64,000 nucleotides of DNA from Dermanyssus gallinae (Eukaryota > Arthropoda > Arachnida > Mesostigmata > Dermanyssidae). The notes beneath the pieces were generated by a model. That model worked only from the letters and a program-made list of their open reading frames with translations, made no database searches and was not told the origin of the DNA. The DNA lies in contig QVRM01006011.1 in the NCBI GenBank assembly GCA_003439945.1, positions 142,001-206,000 of the forward strand. The letters run 5' to 3'. This document shows, piece by piece, positions 35,191 through 46,061 of the stretch. The translations under genes were made by a program, and so were the position numbers. Positions within the stretch are counted from its first letter, which is position 1, and every line of letters starts with the position of its first letter.

Positions 35191-35384
35191 GAACCACACT
35201 ATACGTACTTACACACACTGTACACATAGTTCGTCTTCTTCTTCCCTCCCACTCCCGCTCTTGTAATCACCAAGAATAAATCGTAATCATAACTAATGAA
35301 TACTTTACACATGCACACACATGAATCATATTGCTGAATGAATTATAATATTACATATAAACACAGCCGAGTCGGCAGCCAAGT

Positions 35385-35600
35385 AGTGGACCCGTTCGGC
35401 TTGTTACTAACTAAGCTTTTTCGGGCTGACTCTCAGCCAACATTTAACGTGCACGGGTTTGCTCTGACGCCATTGCTTCGTAAGCCGGACCCCATAAATA
35501 CAACTGTGCAACGGTGGGGATCGAACCCCAGGTGCACCTATGTGTCTCTTCCGGTCGCAAGGCGCACGCGAATGCGGAATGCAACACCTACCACGGACTC
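35385..35600 (-). repeat. SINE-like repeat, family A
   Basis: The minus strand reads GGGGTTCGATCCCCACCGTT, GCACAGTTGTATTTATG and CACGTTAAATGTTGGCTGAG, matching the + copy at 14524-14710 block by block. Confidence 0.6.
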
Positions 35601-35639
35601 AACCGGACTCGACCGACTTGTTACTAGCTGAAGTGTCTA

Positions 35640-35800
35640 CAACAACAACAGCAAGCAACATATGCTGGTACAGCTACTACAACTAACAATAGCTCTATAG
35701 TATTCTAAATATTGACAGCAGCAACAACAACAACAGCCACATTACGAATCAACAGGAGCAACAACAACAGATACAACAAATACAAACACAGTAAACAACA
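35640..35800. repeat. Interrupted (CAA)n/(CAG)n
   Basis: Scattered CAA, CAG and ACA triplets over about 160 bp. Confidence 0.8.
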
Positions 35801-35985
35801 GAGAGGCAAAGAGTACCCGAGTTACTTCAAATTGTGCTGCTACTTCTGCTGCTGTTGTTGACGAAATACTCGCTCTGCGTGCTTCCCCACCTTTTTGTTC
35901 GCCGTCTTCTTAATCGTACATCGATCAGACGACCAAGTCTAAGTGTCTGAAGCTGATGAAGCGATCTATCTGCATATCCATCTCT

Positions 35986-35987
<2 letters not shown>

Positions 35988-36024
<37 letters not shown>

Positions 36025-36035
36025 GTGAGATTCTC

Positions 36036-36077
<42 letters not shown>
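35988..36077. repeat. (CA)n and (TA)n microsatellites
   Basis: (CA)n at 35988-36000 followed by two TA runs. Confidence 0.95.
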
Positions 36078-36079
<2 letters not shown>

Positions 36080-36084
36080 TATAT

Positions 36085-36400
36085 CTAGGTGTTCAGATCT
36101 GGCGGCGGTCGGCGCGTCAACGCGAGCCAACCGTGACGGCGCGTTTGACCAGAGACCGCGAAATCAACGACGCTGACCGCGACAACTAACCCGGTATCGG
36201 GATTGGGTTTTAGCCGGCGCCGTCGCCGCCGCAGCCGCTCGCAGAAGCAACGAAATGACAGAAGTCTAGGCGTCAAACGATGGATGTAACAGTGCCGGTA
36301 ATACGTGGCCGCCATCATTGGGTGAGTGGGTGGGTGGTAGGCTGGTTGGCTCGCTGCCGAGTGTTTGCTTGCCTTCGTTCGGCAAGTGATCTGTGAAGTT
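36085..36400. other. CpG-rich block, possible promoter or 5' UTR
   Basis: GC- and CpG-rich (GGCGCCGTCGCCGCCGCAGC near 36217) against an AT-rich background. No conserved frame is seen. A GTT array follows within 200 bp, the same arrangement as at 53940-54930. Confidence 0.3.
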
Positions 36401-36566
36401 CTTGTCGCTTGGTCACTGCAAGCGATGCCGCCGATGTTCCCATGCCGCGCTCGTCAGCAACTACCCGCCGCTGCAAGCGCGGCGCGGCATGGCAAACCCA
36501 GGGTAACAACGCAAAACGGAAGCCTTCCTTTGCAAGCCTCAGAATTCGAGACCATAGGAAGACTGG

Positions 36567-36607
36567 TGGTTGTTGTTGTTGTGGTTGTTGTTGTTGTTGT
36601 TGTTGTT

Positions 36608-36659
<52 letters not shown>

Positions 36660-36715
36660 GTTTTTGTTGTTGTTATTGTTGTTGTTATTATAGTTGTTGT
36701 TGCTGAGGTTATTGC
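36567..36715. repeat. (GTT)n array
   Basis: About 145 bp of GTT with GTG, ATT and TTT interruptions. Confidence 0.95.
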
Positions 36716-36988
36716 TGCTACGGTGTCTTCGTAACGAGCAACAACACACCGAGCATATGAAACACACATAGCTTTATTCATGAGTACTTGCAAATACACT
36801 CGAAAGTATACAGCCTCTGTACTGCGAAGGTAGCCCATGGGCTTGAACGAAGGTCTTGTGCTCGTTGCGTCGAACATATACATGGTAAGAAGAGTATTTA
36901 ACTAAATTTGCATAAAAATTACCAGTTATCATTGAAATGCACGCGCGGATTGCGTTGCTGATACGGCCTGTTAGCGTGCTTTGGCGCT

Positions 36989-37100
36989 ATATATATATAT
37001 ATATATATATATCTTTATATATATATATATATATATATATATCTTTATGGACAGAAATATATATATATATATATCTTTATGAACAGAAATGTGAACCGGA
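36989..37100. repeat. (TA)n array with duplicated ATCTTTATG(G/A)ACAGAAAT
   Basis: Three TA runs. The unit ATCTTTATGGACAGAAAT recurs as ATCTTTATGAACAGAAAT after the third run. Confidence 0.9.
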
Positions 37101-37924
37101 GAGGAGATAAGAACAGATATAAAGTGACCGACTTAAGCAAGCATGTCGAAACAAGATGTTGGCGGTGCTTCGCTTATCACATCGGAGCGCCATTTATGCG
37201 CAGCGATAGTCAACAAGAAGCCTACATGCACATGGTAATGCTGTTCCTGTGCCTTGTCCTGCAAGCGTTCGGCAGAGGTCTACGTTAGCTGTTTGCTCTC
37301 TTTTGAGAATAACGGACGACAAGTTGGTGCGCGCACCCAGCACCTATCCACAGGACCCGTGACGGTAATAATCGTCATGATAAGAGGTAACCCAGCATTC
37401 GAGCTGGATTTTTGTTGCGCAGTAAATCTATTGTTGTTGTTGCGGTTGCTGTAGTGGTTGTTGCGGTTGTTGTTGTCGTTGTTGTGATTACTACTATTGT
37501 TGTCGCAGCTGCTGCTGTTGCTGCACTTTTATCACTTTAGGAAAACCCGACAACCACGACGAGTCGTTTTGCTAAGAGTCCGACGTCTGATTTAAGTTTC
37601 GGTGTAGCTTGTCCCTTGCCCGTTGTATTGTACATCGACTGGTTGGTTCGTCATCGCTGTCGTCAGCGGTGTCTTGTGGCCGTGTGCTTTTAGAGTGTTG
37701 GAATGACTCCCTCCAGATGTGCCCGCAACTTCTTCTATGACAATATTTAAACAAAATGCTGAACAATACTGTATAGGTCTCTTACTCTACTATCATCAGA
37801 ATATGATAGCAATCATATTGACAATAAATCAAATGATAAGGAGACCTGCATATAAACACTCCATACTAGCCTTTGATGGCTTTAAGGAGCTGTGAACCTC
37901 TGTACATGCGTAAATTACTCATGA
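37101..37924. other. Unassigned stretch with GTT repeats
   Basis: Holds a (GTT)n/(GCT)n run at 37428-37530 and no recognised gene. Confidence 0.4.
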
Positions 37925-38140
37925 GAATAAAAAACCTATATATCTATCATGTCTCACGAACACGACGATGCGCTTAGTTTCTGTATAGGAGGACTGGTTG
38001 TCTCGAAATTTCACATTTTGTGCCCCTATGTCGGGCAATAATACCAGTGTCACGGATTTTAGTAATATTACGCTCACTCCTACTTTAACGAGCTCTACAA
38101 TTCCCGATGTCGTTTTTAAACATTTCTGGAGAACCCTGCA
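37925..38140 (-). repeat. TA-flanked repeat family A, minus-strand copy
   Basis: Contains AGGACTGGTTGTCTCG, GTCGGGCAATAATACCAGTG and, at its edge, TTCTGGAGAACCCTG, the reverse complement of the CAGGGTTCTCCAGAA terminus. A (TA)n begins immediately after. Confidence 0.7.
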
Positions 38141-38162
38141 CATATGTATATATATATATACA

Positions 38163-38254
<92 letters not shown>

Positions 38255-38274
38255 CATATATATGCATATATATC
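38141..38274. repeat. (TA)n microsatellite
   Basis: About 130 bp of TA with a few CATATG changes. Confidence 0.95.
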
Positions 38275-38741
38275 AAAGTGATGTGTTGTGATTCGAACGA
38301 GACGGTCGGGTCCAGCGGCGCTCCAGAAAAAGATTGAAAAATCTTTGTACAAAGTCACCGTCAGCCAGTTCTCTTGTATCAGTTCGACGCGTCTTGCTCA
38401 GGTGCACCTTTGTGTAACTAACGTGTCTTTAGAAGTGACTTATTTAACGGCAAAACATTACCCAACGTTCTTTCAACGGTCCTTAGACAAGTTGCGTGAA
38501 AAACAGCTGTAGATGCATTCTCGGCATATGACAACAAACCTGTCTGTGTATGTAAATGCGTGCGTGGCATTATTACGTTAGCTGGCAGATAGATCTGCAT
38601 TGTTCCAACAGTGATTTGTCGACGCTGTCACTACAGTATCGTCATTTTGTGCTACTTTGCCATTGTCATCTTGGTCATCACCATCGTTAACATCACCTGG
38701 GGCTGGCCAATGACTCTACTTAGTGCTTCCGATCCGACACA

Positions 38742-38818
38742 GGGGGCGTAGCCGAGCGGTTAGCGCCATTGCGTGTCAAGCGGACGCGACAGGAGGTCCC
38801 GAGTTCAAAACCAGAACC

Positions 38819-38820
<2 letters not shown>
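38742..38820 (+). repeat. tRNA-like block (A- and B-box-like) before T34
   Basis: Reads GGGGGCGTAGCCGAGCGGTT (A-box-like) and, 50 bp on, GAGTTCAAAACC (B-box-like). GCGTGTCAAGC could form an anticodon-type loop with GTC. The acceptor and T stems do not pair well, so it is not called as a functional tRNA. The 34 T that follow would end pol III transcription. It may be a SINE head or the 5' end of the retrotransposon. Confidence 0.45.
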
Positions 38821-38854
<34 letters not shown>

Positions 38855-38858
<4 letters not shown>

Positions 38859-39040
38859 ACCAAACAACTTTTAACTTTTATTAAAAAAAAATAATATTAA
38901 AAACTTTTAATTTTTATTAAAAAAATACCAAAAACTTTTAACTTTTATTAAAAAAAATTCCAAAAACTTTTAGCTTTACCAAAAACTTTTAACTAATTAT
39001 AAAAAAAAAAAAATCCAAAAACTTTTAACTTTTAATTATT
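38855..39040 (+). repeat. AT-rich tandem units upstream of ORF1
   Basis: About six imperfect units of 19-39 bp built on CCAAAAACTTTTAACTTTTA followed by an A run. They directly precede ORF1 and are likely its 5' UTR, as with the tandem 5' monomers of some non-LTR elements (inference). Confidence 0.75.
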
Positions 39041-39095
39041 GAAAAAAAAACAAGGAAAAGGAGAAAAGGAAAAGAGGGAAAAAATTAAAAAACAA

Positions 39096-41474
39096 ATGGA
39101 TCCGTTTAGGGGGGCGAGCAAGCCCCCAACTAGGCTGAGTCAAGTCGATGATAACCCTAAAACGAGGGAAGATAGCCATGCTCAAGCTGAGACAGCCAAG
39201 GACAGGACTGCCCTGCAGACCATACTAGGCTCTCGAGTGCGTATAACGTCAGATGTGTCAGACGTGCAATCCTCGGAAGGTGAAGATAAAGAAGATGACA
39301 AGACTGAAACAGAAACAGAGAAGGAGTGTGAAATCGCTAGCGAAACGGAAATGGAAGAAAATAACAACGAACGCTGCGGAAAGCACACCCATTCTTCCAG
39401 GACAGGTACACAAAGAAAAAGTCCCGCCGCAATTGCGACCTCACCTGAAGACCCCAGTTCGAGAGAGAACGGCACACCTCGCACGTCTCACAAAATTAAG
39501 GCCGCACGAAAAACTTGTGAGAGTACAGAGCTTACCGAACACGAGGAAGACGCACTTGCCGATCTCAAGGCAGTGGTCCAACATCTCAAGAGCTTAAAGG
39601 AAAAGCACAAAACAACCCAAGTGGACATAAAAGCGGCCATCACCCGCCTAGACAAAGTCGTATGGGAACTGGCACTAAAACACAAGGAAAACAATGAAGA
39701 ACAAATAGCAAAAATTAGCCAGATGGAAAAAGATAACAAAATTTTAATGGAAAAGGTACAAAGCTCTCAAAAAGCAGAACAAGACGCAGACGCACGTGTG
39801 CAGGAGGTGGAAAATTTAGGAGACAGATGGAAGACCAAGGCTGAAGCTCTTGCAAAGGAGTTAGAGCTGCTGAAAGAAAAACAATTAAAATTGACCTCTA
39901 AGAGACCCGAGCCAGAAGGTCTTAAATCAGCAAGATGTAAAGACTGTCAGAAGAAGCTAGAACACGCGCTGGACAGGGCAAAGAACATTGAGGACCAGAT
40001 TGCCAAAACAGAAACGCTGGTGGACCTCATCGACCTTATCAAAGAGGAATGGCCTCAGCCTGTATTCAAAAACACACGTTTTTCGCTGGACAGCATAACT
40101 ATCCAAAAGGACGCCAGAGTAATGCTTGTCACCAAAGGATCGGAAAAAGATAAGGCAATGTTAAAAAAAATGTCAGGGCAGTTTCCGTTAGCCGAAAAAA
40201 CCTCCAGCTTGCGGGCTGGTAGAGTCGCAGTTCTAAAAAACTGCGCACAGCTTGAATTGGACCATGCCGACGCTGAAGACGAAGAAGCCACGGTTGGCCC
40301 TGCAACTTCGTCAAGCACACTAGTAATTGGAGTGGTTGATCCCAAAGATACAGCAGAAAAGTTTCTAGAGGCTCTCTTAAAAACACTGGAAAAAGGACAT
40401 AGTCTTCAAACTCAAAACCCCCTGGCCTTATACATTTCCCCAGAATGGGAAGGAGATACGATCAGAAATGCAATAGAAGCATGCTGCAGAAGGGCGGGAT
40501 GTAAAGCTGACATTACAAGAGACAGCCTTTGCCGTGCGCAACGCGGCACTTTGCCTCCACCAGGAAAACAGAAGGAAACTATTTCCATCCGCATAAAAAC
40601 GACCGAGGGGTGCTCCTCACAAGACATGATTGAAAAACTTCGCCCCTTTGTCCACAAACAAGAGGCAGGGGTGAAAGTACAGACAGTCACCGCAGGTAGA
40701 GACGGCGATATTCTTCTAAGAGTTGTGGAAGAAAAAACAGGTAGCGGTGCAACGTTTGCGGATGCGCTGCGGCAGGGAATAGGAGGAGAAATAGACACCA
40801 GAAGATGTACTGGCCCCACCATGACTGTTGTTCTACGAGGCATCGACCCATTTCTAACGGCAGACAAGATCGAGAAAGATCTGCGTGAAACACTTAGAAT
40901 TCACGAGACTTCCTACATGAGAGCCGAAGCTCCCCGGCCAAGCAAAAACCGGGTCGGTTGGCAGTGCCTAGTCCCCTTACCAAAGGACAGGGCATGCCAG
41001 CTCTTGTCCAGGAAGAATCTTATTATCGGAGGCACCGGCTGCAGGGCTGAGGAGTGGATCACGCTCTCTACATGCTACAAGTGTCAGGAGCTGGGACACA
41101 CGGCCAAAGAATGCAAAACCAAGAACGCCGTCACACAGAGGTGCTACAGATGCGGCAAGGAGGGACACTTCGCTAATGACTGTAAGGAAGAAACCCCCAG
41201 CTGTTACAACTGCGGCGAAAAGGGGCACAAGGCTCGCACTACCGCATGTCCCATATATCTCAATCTTCTGCGGACGAAACTAAAAGAGCGGAATGAAGAA
41301 AGGCAGGCCTGTAAAAACAAGACAAAGCATATGGCCGAGCTTGAGTCCGGAGAGAATACGGAGCAACAACATTCCGAAGCAAGCACACCGAAGGGACCTT
41401 TCGACTGGAAAACACAGGGGCCTAAGGGAGCTGCAAAAAGACTGAAACAGAAGAATACCTCTACGCTGTCATAA
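39096..41474 (+). CDS. R1-clade retrotransposon ORF1 (gag-like nucleic-acid-binding protein)
   Basis: 792 codons without a break from ATG 39096 (context AACAAATGG). This ATG is chosen because the open frame upstream has none. Order: a charged, low-complexity N terminus; a long helical, probably coiled-coil region at about residues 148-268 (DLKAVVQHLKSLKEKH and following, rich in E, K and L); a central domain (SLRAGRVAVLKNCAQLEL onward); and three zinc knuckles at about residues 660-718: CYKCQELGHTAKEC, CYRCGKEGHFANDC and CYNCGEKGHKARTTAC (the last with a longer final spacing). ORF1 proteins of this group coat the element RNA. An intact frame this long implies a fairly recent copy. It ends TAATG, overlapping ORF2 by one base. 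Confidence 0.9.
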   Translation: MDPFRGASKPPTRLSQVDDNPKTREDSHAQAETAKDRTALQTILGSRVRITSDVSDVQSSEGEDKEDDKTETETEKECEIASETEMEENNNERCGKHTHSSRTGTQRKSPAAIATSPEDPSSRENGTPRTSHKIKAARKTCESTELTEHEEDALADLKAVVQHLKSLKEKHKTTQVDIKAAITRLDKVVWELALKHKENNEEQIAKISQMEKDNKILMEKVQSSQKAEQDADARVQEVENLGDRWKTKAEALAKELELLKEKQLKLTSKRPEPEGLKSARCKDCQKKLEHALDRAKNIEDQIAKTETLVDLIDLIKEEWPQPVFKNTRFSLDSITIQKDARVMLVTKGSEKDKAMLKKMSGQFPLAEKTSSLRAGRVAVLKNCAQLELDHADAEDEEATVGPATSSSTLVIGVVDPKDTAEKFLEALLKTLEKGHSLQTQNPLALYISPEWEGDTIRNAIEACCRRAGCKADITRDSLCRAQRGTLPPPGKQKETISIRIKTTEGCSSQDMIEKLRPFVHKQEAGVKVQTVTAGRDGDILLRVVEEKTGSGATFADALRQGIGGEIDTRRCTGPTMTVVLRGIDPFLTADKIEKDLRETLRIHETSYMRAEAPRPSKNRVGWQCLVPLPKDRACQLLSRKNLIIGGTGCRAEEWITLSTCYKCQELGHTAKECKTKNAVTQRCYRCGKEGHFANDCKEETPSCYNCGEKGHKARTTACPIYLNLLRTKLKERNEERQACKNKTKHMAELESGENTEQQHSEASTPKGPFDWKTQGPKGAAKRLKQKNTSTLS

Positions 41475-41689
41475 TGCAGAACAAAACAAGCATAATTCAG
41501 GTCAACTGCAACAGAAGCCGGGCAGCCCACGACATGGTTTGGGAAATAACTCACCAAAGAGGGGCAGATGTAGTCGCTCTCAGCGAACCAAACAAAACGC
41601 TAGCAAAAAGAGCTCATAACTGGGTGACTGACCCCGCATACGACACGGCACTCATAGTAAACCATGCCGTCAAAATACAAAACAATTAG
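41474..41689 (+). pseudogene. R1-clade ORF2, N-terminal endonuclease piece
   Basis: Starts at the ATG inside TAATG and reads NKTSIIQVNCNRSRAAHDMV and DVVALSEPNKTL, the N-terminal APE-type endonuclease blocks with the catalytic Asn and Glu. It meets a TAG at 41687. The same domain continues one frame over (GFCWIEIKAVGRIYSCYISP), so one base appears to be missing between about 41655 and 41690. Confidence 0.85.
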
Positions 41690-44565
41690 GATTCTGCTGG
41701 ATTGAAATAAAAGCCGTAGGGAGAATATACTCCTGCTACATAAGCCCCAACTGCCCGCACGAGGAATTCGAACAACTGCTAGATAACCTCACGGCGTCCA
41801 TACTAAACCTAAAACCGGGAACAGGCTTGCTAATCACCGGAGATTTTAACTCGGCAGCAGTGACGTGGGGCTCTCGGCGAACAGACAAGCGGGGGAGAGC
41901 GCTCTTAGAATGGGCAGCGGCCAACGACCTGTACATTCTCAACGATGGAAAAGAGGCGACTTTCCGGCGGCACAGCTACGAATCATACGTAGACATAACT
42001 TTCAGTAACTCTCAGATAGCGCAGAAGGTATCGAGCTGGACGGTTCTCGTGGATGAGGAAAACCTTAGCGATCATCTCTGCGTAGAGACTCGACTAAATC
42101 TCGGAACTACTTCCCCGCCGCAGCAACAGAGAAAGCGGTACAAAATTTGGGATGAAGAAAAGTTTAAAAAGGAAATTTGGAACAAAATGAGGCAATCCGA
42201 CTCACCTAAGACCCTGGGGCAGCTCCAGGCCATCCTCAAAGAGGCGTGTGAAAAAACAGCCACGGTGAGGGCGCACCCAAGACGGCTAGGAAAGCTGCCT
42301 AAGCACTGGTGGACACAGAACATTGCCGATAAACGCAAAGAATGCAACAAAGCCAGAAGGGCACTAAAGCAGACCCACCGAAACAACGAGGAGCGACTGC
42401 AGGCACTGACCAGATACAGAGAAAGCAGAGTAAATCTTAATAGTGCTATTGCTGACAGCAGAACAAAGTGCTGGAAAGAGCTTTTCGCCCAGGTCCAAGG
42501 GGACCCATGGGGAAAGCCATACAGAATTGTGTGCGGTAACAAGAAAACCGCCGTTACAGGCGTCCTTGATGAACAGGAAACAGTTGACATCCTAGCTAAG
42601 CTTTTCCCGACTCACGACTCGTTCGAGAGGGATACCTACGAAAACACATCAGAAGCAACAGACGATGATTTCCCGGCAATTCAGCCGTTCGAAGTTCTCC
42701 AAGCGGCAAATAGGCTCAAGACGGGAAAAGCCGCCGGCCCTGACGGCATCCCCCCGGCTGCAGTAAAGCTTCTGTTCAAAGAACATTCAGCTGCTGTTGC
42801 AGAAACCCTTACCTCCGCGATGAGAACAGGAGAGTTCCCACAAGATTGGAAACAAGCAGAAGTGGTCCTTATCCCCAAAGCAAATGGAGGATACCGGCCA
42901 ATATGTTTACTAAGCGCCTTAGCCAAGGGGTATGAAGCCATTATTGAAGAAAGGCTCAGGCTGTTTGCGGAGGAGTGCGGACTCCTGTCACCGGCACAAT
43001 TTGGCTTCCGTAAACACAAATCGGTCCTAACGGCAATCCACAGGGTTCTCAGTAGAGCTGAGCAGGTGCGCAGGTCCACCACCTGTACAAGACAGCTAGT
43101 CATGGTAACCCTCTTGGATGTGAGAAACGCCTTTAACAGCCTTCCATGGAAGACCACCTTAGACGCGCTCGTTCGTAAAAATGTTCCGCCATACCTAGTT
43201 AAAGTAATATCTGGATATCTTAAGGAAAGGTCCGTTTCAAACGGCAAGGTGGTGTTTCCAATGACAGCCGGCGTGCCACAGGGGTCAATCCTGGGCCCAC
43301 TGCTATGGAACCTAGCGTATGATGACGTCTTGCGGCAAACCGGTCTACCCCCGGGAATCGACATGATAGCTTACGCTGACGACTTAGCGGTTGTGGCACA
43401 GGCTAAAACGGAGGACGAACTTGAGCTAAACACGAACAAAGCCCTGCACTCAACAGCGGAATGGATGAAGGCCGCGGGGCTGGCACTCGCCCCTGAAAAA
43501 AGTGAGATCATCCTCTTAACTGGCAAGAAGAGAGTCCGACCGCTGCACATACAGGTTGCAGGGCAAACAATCCAGTTCGTGAAAGAAGCCCGCTACCTGG
43601 ACACGTCCATGACGGGCTTATGTCACTTAAAAAAGGCTGTGGAAAAAGCATCTAAGACGGCAAACGCTATAGCGAGGATACTTCCAAACGTACACGGACC
43701 GCGGGCTCGCACAAGAAAACTACTAATGGCAGTTGCAGAGTCTATCGCGCTCTTCGGAGCTGCCGTATGGGCCAGGACGGCTCTTAAGACCAAGAAAGCA
43801 AAACTACTCCTGCGCAAAACGCAGAGGATCGCAGCCCTTAGGGTAATACAAGGGTACAGAACGATCAGCACAAATGCGGCTCTGCTGCTTGCCGGAGACA
43901 TTCCTTGGGACCTCAAGGCGTTCGAGAGACAACGGCTGTGGGACATTGGCACATCTACAGAAATCGACAAAGAACGAGAAAGAAAAGTCTCTTTAGAAGA
44001 ATGGCAAGCTGAGTGGGACGCCATTCCCTCCGGGGCCCCCGGAAAGAGCCTGACCAAACTGCTGCCAAACATACAGGAATGGATAGCAAGGCCGGGAGGG
44101 GATCTAACCTTCTACCTGACACAGATTCTCACGGGGCATGGAAACTTCCAATCATACCTCCACCGAATTGGAAAGGCCCCATCAGAAATATGTCTTTTCT
44201 GCGAAGACGCCCTGGAAGACGGTCCAGAACACACACTTCTTAAGTGCCAGGCATGGGAGGAGGCCAGAACCGGAGCGATAAGACACATTCGCGAGAAATG
44301 GTCCAGAGCGGGAATAACCCACCCTGAAGTTCAAGACCCTCCACGAAACTGTCTGAAATGTTTTGTGGAGTACATCCTGGGTTCGGCTCAAGCATGGGAA
44401 CTGGGAGCGGAAATAGCACAGGAGGTGCTAAAGACAAAGCACATAAGATGCACGGAAAGGCAGAATCCTTTTGAAGCCAGCACGGCTGAAGAAAGCGCAA
44501 CTTTGAATCAAACGGGTTCGCAAGGGCTGGGACAAAGTGCGCCTGACAGGTGGGGGAACCCGTGA
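41690..44565 (+). pseudogene. R1-clade ORF2, endonuclease C-half, RT and zinc knuckle
   Basis: Continues the endonuclease (LITGDFNSAAVTWGS and ENLSDHLCVETRL with catalytic Asp and His). A linker follows (PKHWWTQNIADKRKECNKA), then RT: AGPDGIPPAAVKLLF (42728), IPKANGGYRPICLLSAL, VTLLDVRNAFNSLPW, GVPQGSILGPLLWN (43267), and catalytic YADD at 43372-43383. The C-terminal knuckle is CLFCEDALEDGPEHTLLKC at 44191-44247. This part is open for over 900 codons. Compared with the minus copy it lacks a few residues after EARYL (about 43600), a small in-frame deletion. With the 5' frameshift it is probably inactive, though it could still be read from internal starts. Confidence 0.88.
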
Positions 44566-44805
44566 GCGACCCCGGCCAATTGATCCGATAGGGCACTCGC
44601 CACTTCTCCTGATGGCTCATAGCACTGTTCTATGGAGACCTGGGCCATCAGAGAGTGAAGCTTAAGGGGGGAGGTGCGTTTAGTGGGTATGGGTCTCAGC
44701 GGCGTAACATCCATCCGCTGGGGTCGAGTCCCACACAGCTCGAGATGGAAACCGAATTTTCCTACTCGTAGCAGTAGTGCGTAACTGCATTTAACCCTCC
44801 TCCAC
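44566..44805 (+). other. R1-clade element 3' UTR with stem-loop
   Basis: Shared with the copies at 15245-15569 (-) and 30943-31211 (-). At 44610-44650 it folds: inner CATAG-CACTGTT-CTATG, flanked by GGCTC/GGGCC-type pairing. GAGTGAAGCTTAAGGGGGGA and GGGGTCGAGTCCCACAC are also conserved. Such 3' structures are commonly bound by the RT of these elements (established for R2, inferred here). Confidence 0.75.
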
Positions 44806-44821
44806 AAAAAAAAAAAAAAAA
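44806..44821 (+). other. Poly(A) tail of the R1-clade element
   Basis: A16 directly after CCCTCCTCCAC, the conserved last bases of the family. A (TA)n tract starts at the next base. Confidence 0.85.
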
Positions 44822-44843
44822 TATGCATATATATATATATACA

Positions 44844-44935
<92 letters not shown>

Positions 44936-44937
44936 TA

Positions 44938-44971
<34 letters not shown>

Positions 44972-44985
44972 TAAACATATATAAT
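44822..44985. repeat. (TA)n microsatellite abutting the element's poly(A)
   Basis: About 160 bp of TA with CA and TG changes. Confidence 0.95.
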
Positions 44986-45732
44986 GAGAAATACAGATCA
45001 CAACAGGTATACTTTACAAAAATAATTTGGCATTTGGTTTGGCAAATACAATTTACAATAACAATGATGATAAGCAATAGCTATCAAGACGACGAGAAGG
45101 GGCATTGAAGGAAATGGAAGCCAGTGAGAGTCAAGAGAGCAGCACGTGTTATTAAATATAAGTTATACAAAAAAACGAAAGTGGCACCCTTTTATCTGGT
45201 CTCTATATGATCCCAATGAGGCTAAAATCTTGTTATATACCGTTGTTGCAGCCTTAAATGCACCAAGAAAAAAACTACGCTGCCCGCAGGTTCGACGCAT
45301 CAGGATGCAGCCTTCTGATCTTGTTTGGCAGGGTGGCCACGATAGAGCTGATATTTTAATACGATAGGGCTAAGGCCTTGACTCCAGGTACTGTGATGCA
45401 CACTTAATACTCAGACGACGAAGTATAGCAGCGGATGGTATCGCCAGGGCTGACCATAGTTGCGATGCACTCGAGGCCTAGATGTTGAAAATAGGTTTTG
45501 AGTTTCACATGGTCCAAGCTATGGCTGACACATTATAGACTTGGCCGCAGGAGCCCATCTATGATACTTCGTCACGCAATGCACATTTTCTATTATTCCA
45601 TATGTGTGCGAGCCAACCGCGTTTGTGGATAAACTTGTTCGATGTATCATTTGCTACACTGTCGGCAACAAACAAGGCAATACTCGACTTGAGTAATAGC
45701 ACTCTGATATAAATTATATAAAAAAAAAATTA
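44986..45732. other. Unassigned intergenic stretch
   Basis: No recognised gene or repeat. Confidence 0.4.
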
Positions 45733-45752
45733 TATATATATATATATATATT

Positions 45753-46061
45753 ATAATTTTGCATTCTCTTCTTAGCATCACAATAGTCATTGCGCTCGCT
45801 TAGGTCAGGCATAGTTTTTAAAAAATGTTTTTTAATTTTCTCCCGAATGCGCCGGTGTGCTCGGTTTTTCAATTGAAGAATGCGTTCTCTCACAATCGTG
45901 CTTTTTGCAAACGTATGTCGGAACAGCCCCCCTAAAAAAAATTCATTAACAAATTATCTCAGTCCTATACGAAGCATTTCCGCTCCCCCTTTCCATTGGC
46001 CAAAATGATTTTCTCACCGAGTTTGAGCATACCCTAGCGTTTTGGCCACACAAATAGGGAC

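Larger units (their letters stand above)
38742..44821 (+). mobile_element. Near-complete R1-clade non-LTR retrotransposon
   Basis: Order on +: tRNA-like block (38742-38820), T34 (38821-38854), six AT-rich tandem units (38855-39040), ORF1 (39096-41474), ORF2 (41474-44565, one frameshift), 3' UTR with a conserved stem-loop (44566-44805) and poly(A) (44806-44821). R1-clade placement rests on the gag-like ORF1 with three zinc knuckles, an APE-type endonuclease, GVPQGS and YADD RT motifs, and a C-terminal CCHC knuckle without RNase H. The 5' boundary is uncertain: the tRNA-like block could be a separate repeat. A (TA)n follows the poly(A) directly. Confidence 0.8.

Noticed and set aside
38742..38820. 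Functional tRNA gene
   Set aside because: A- and B-box-like sequences are present, but acceptor and T-arm pairing fail, so it is listed only as tRNA-like.
42681..43364. 227-codon minus-strand ORF inside ORF2
   Set aside because: Antisense shadow of the RT domain, with no motif of its own.
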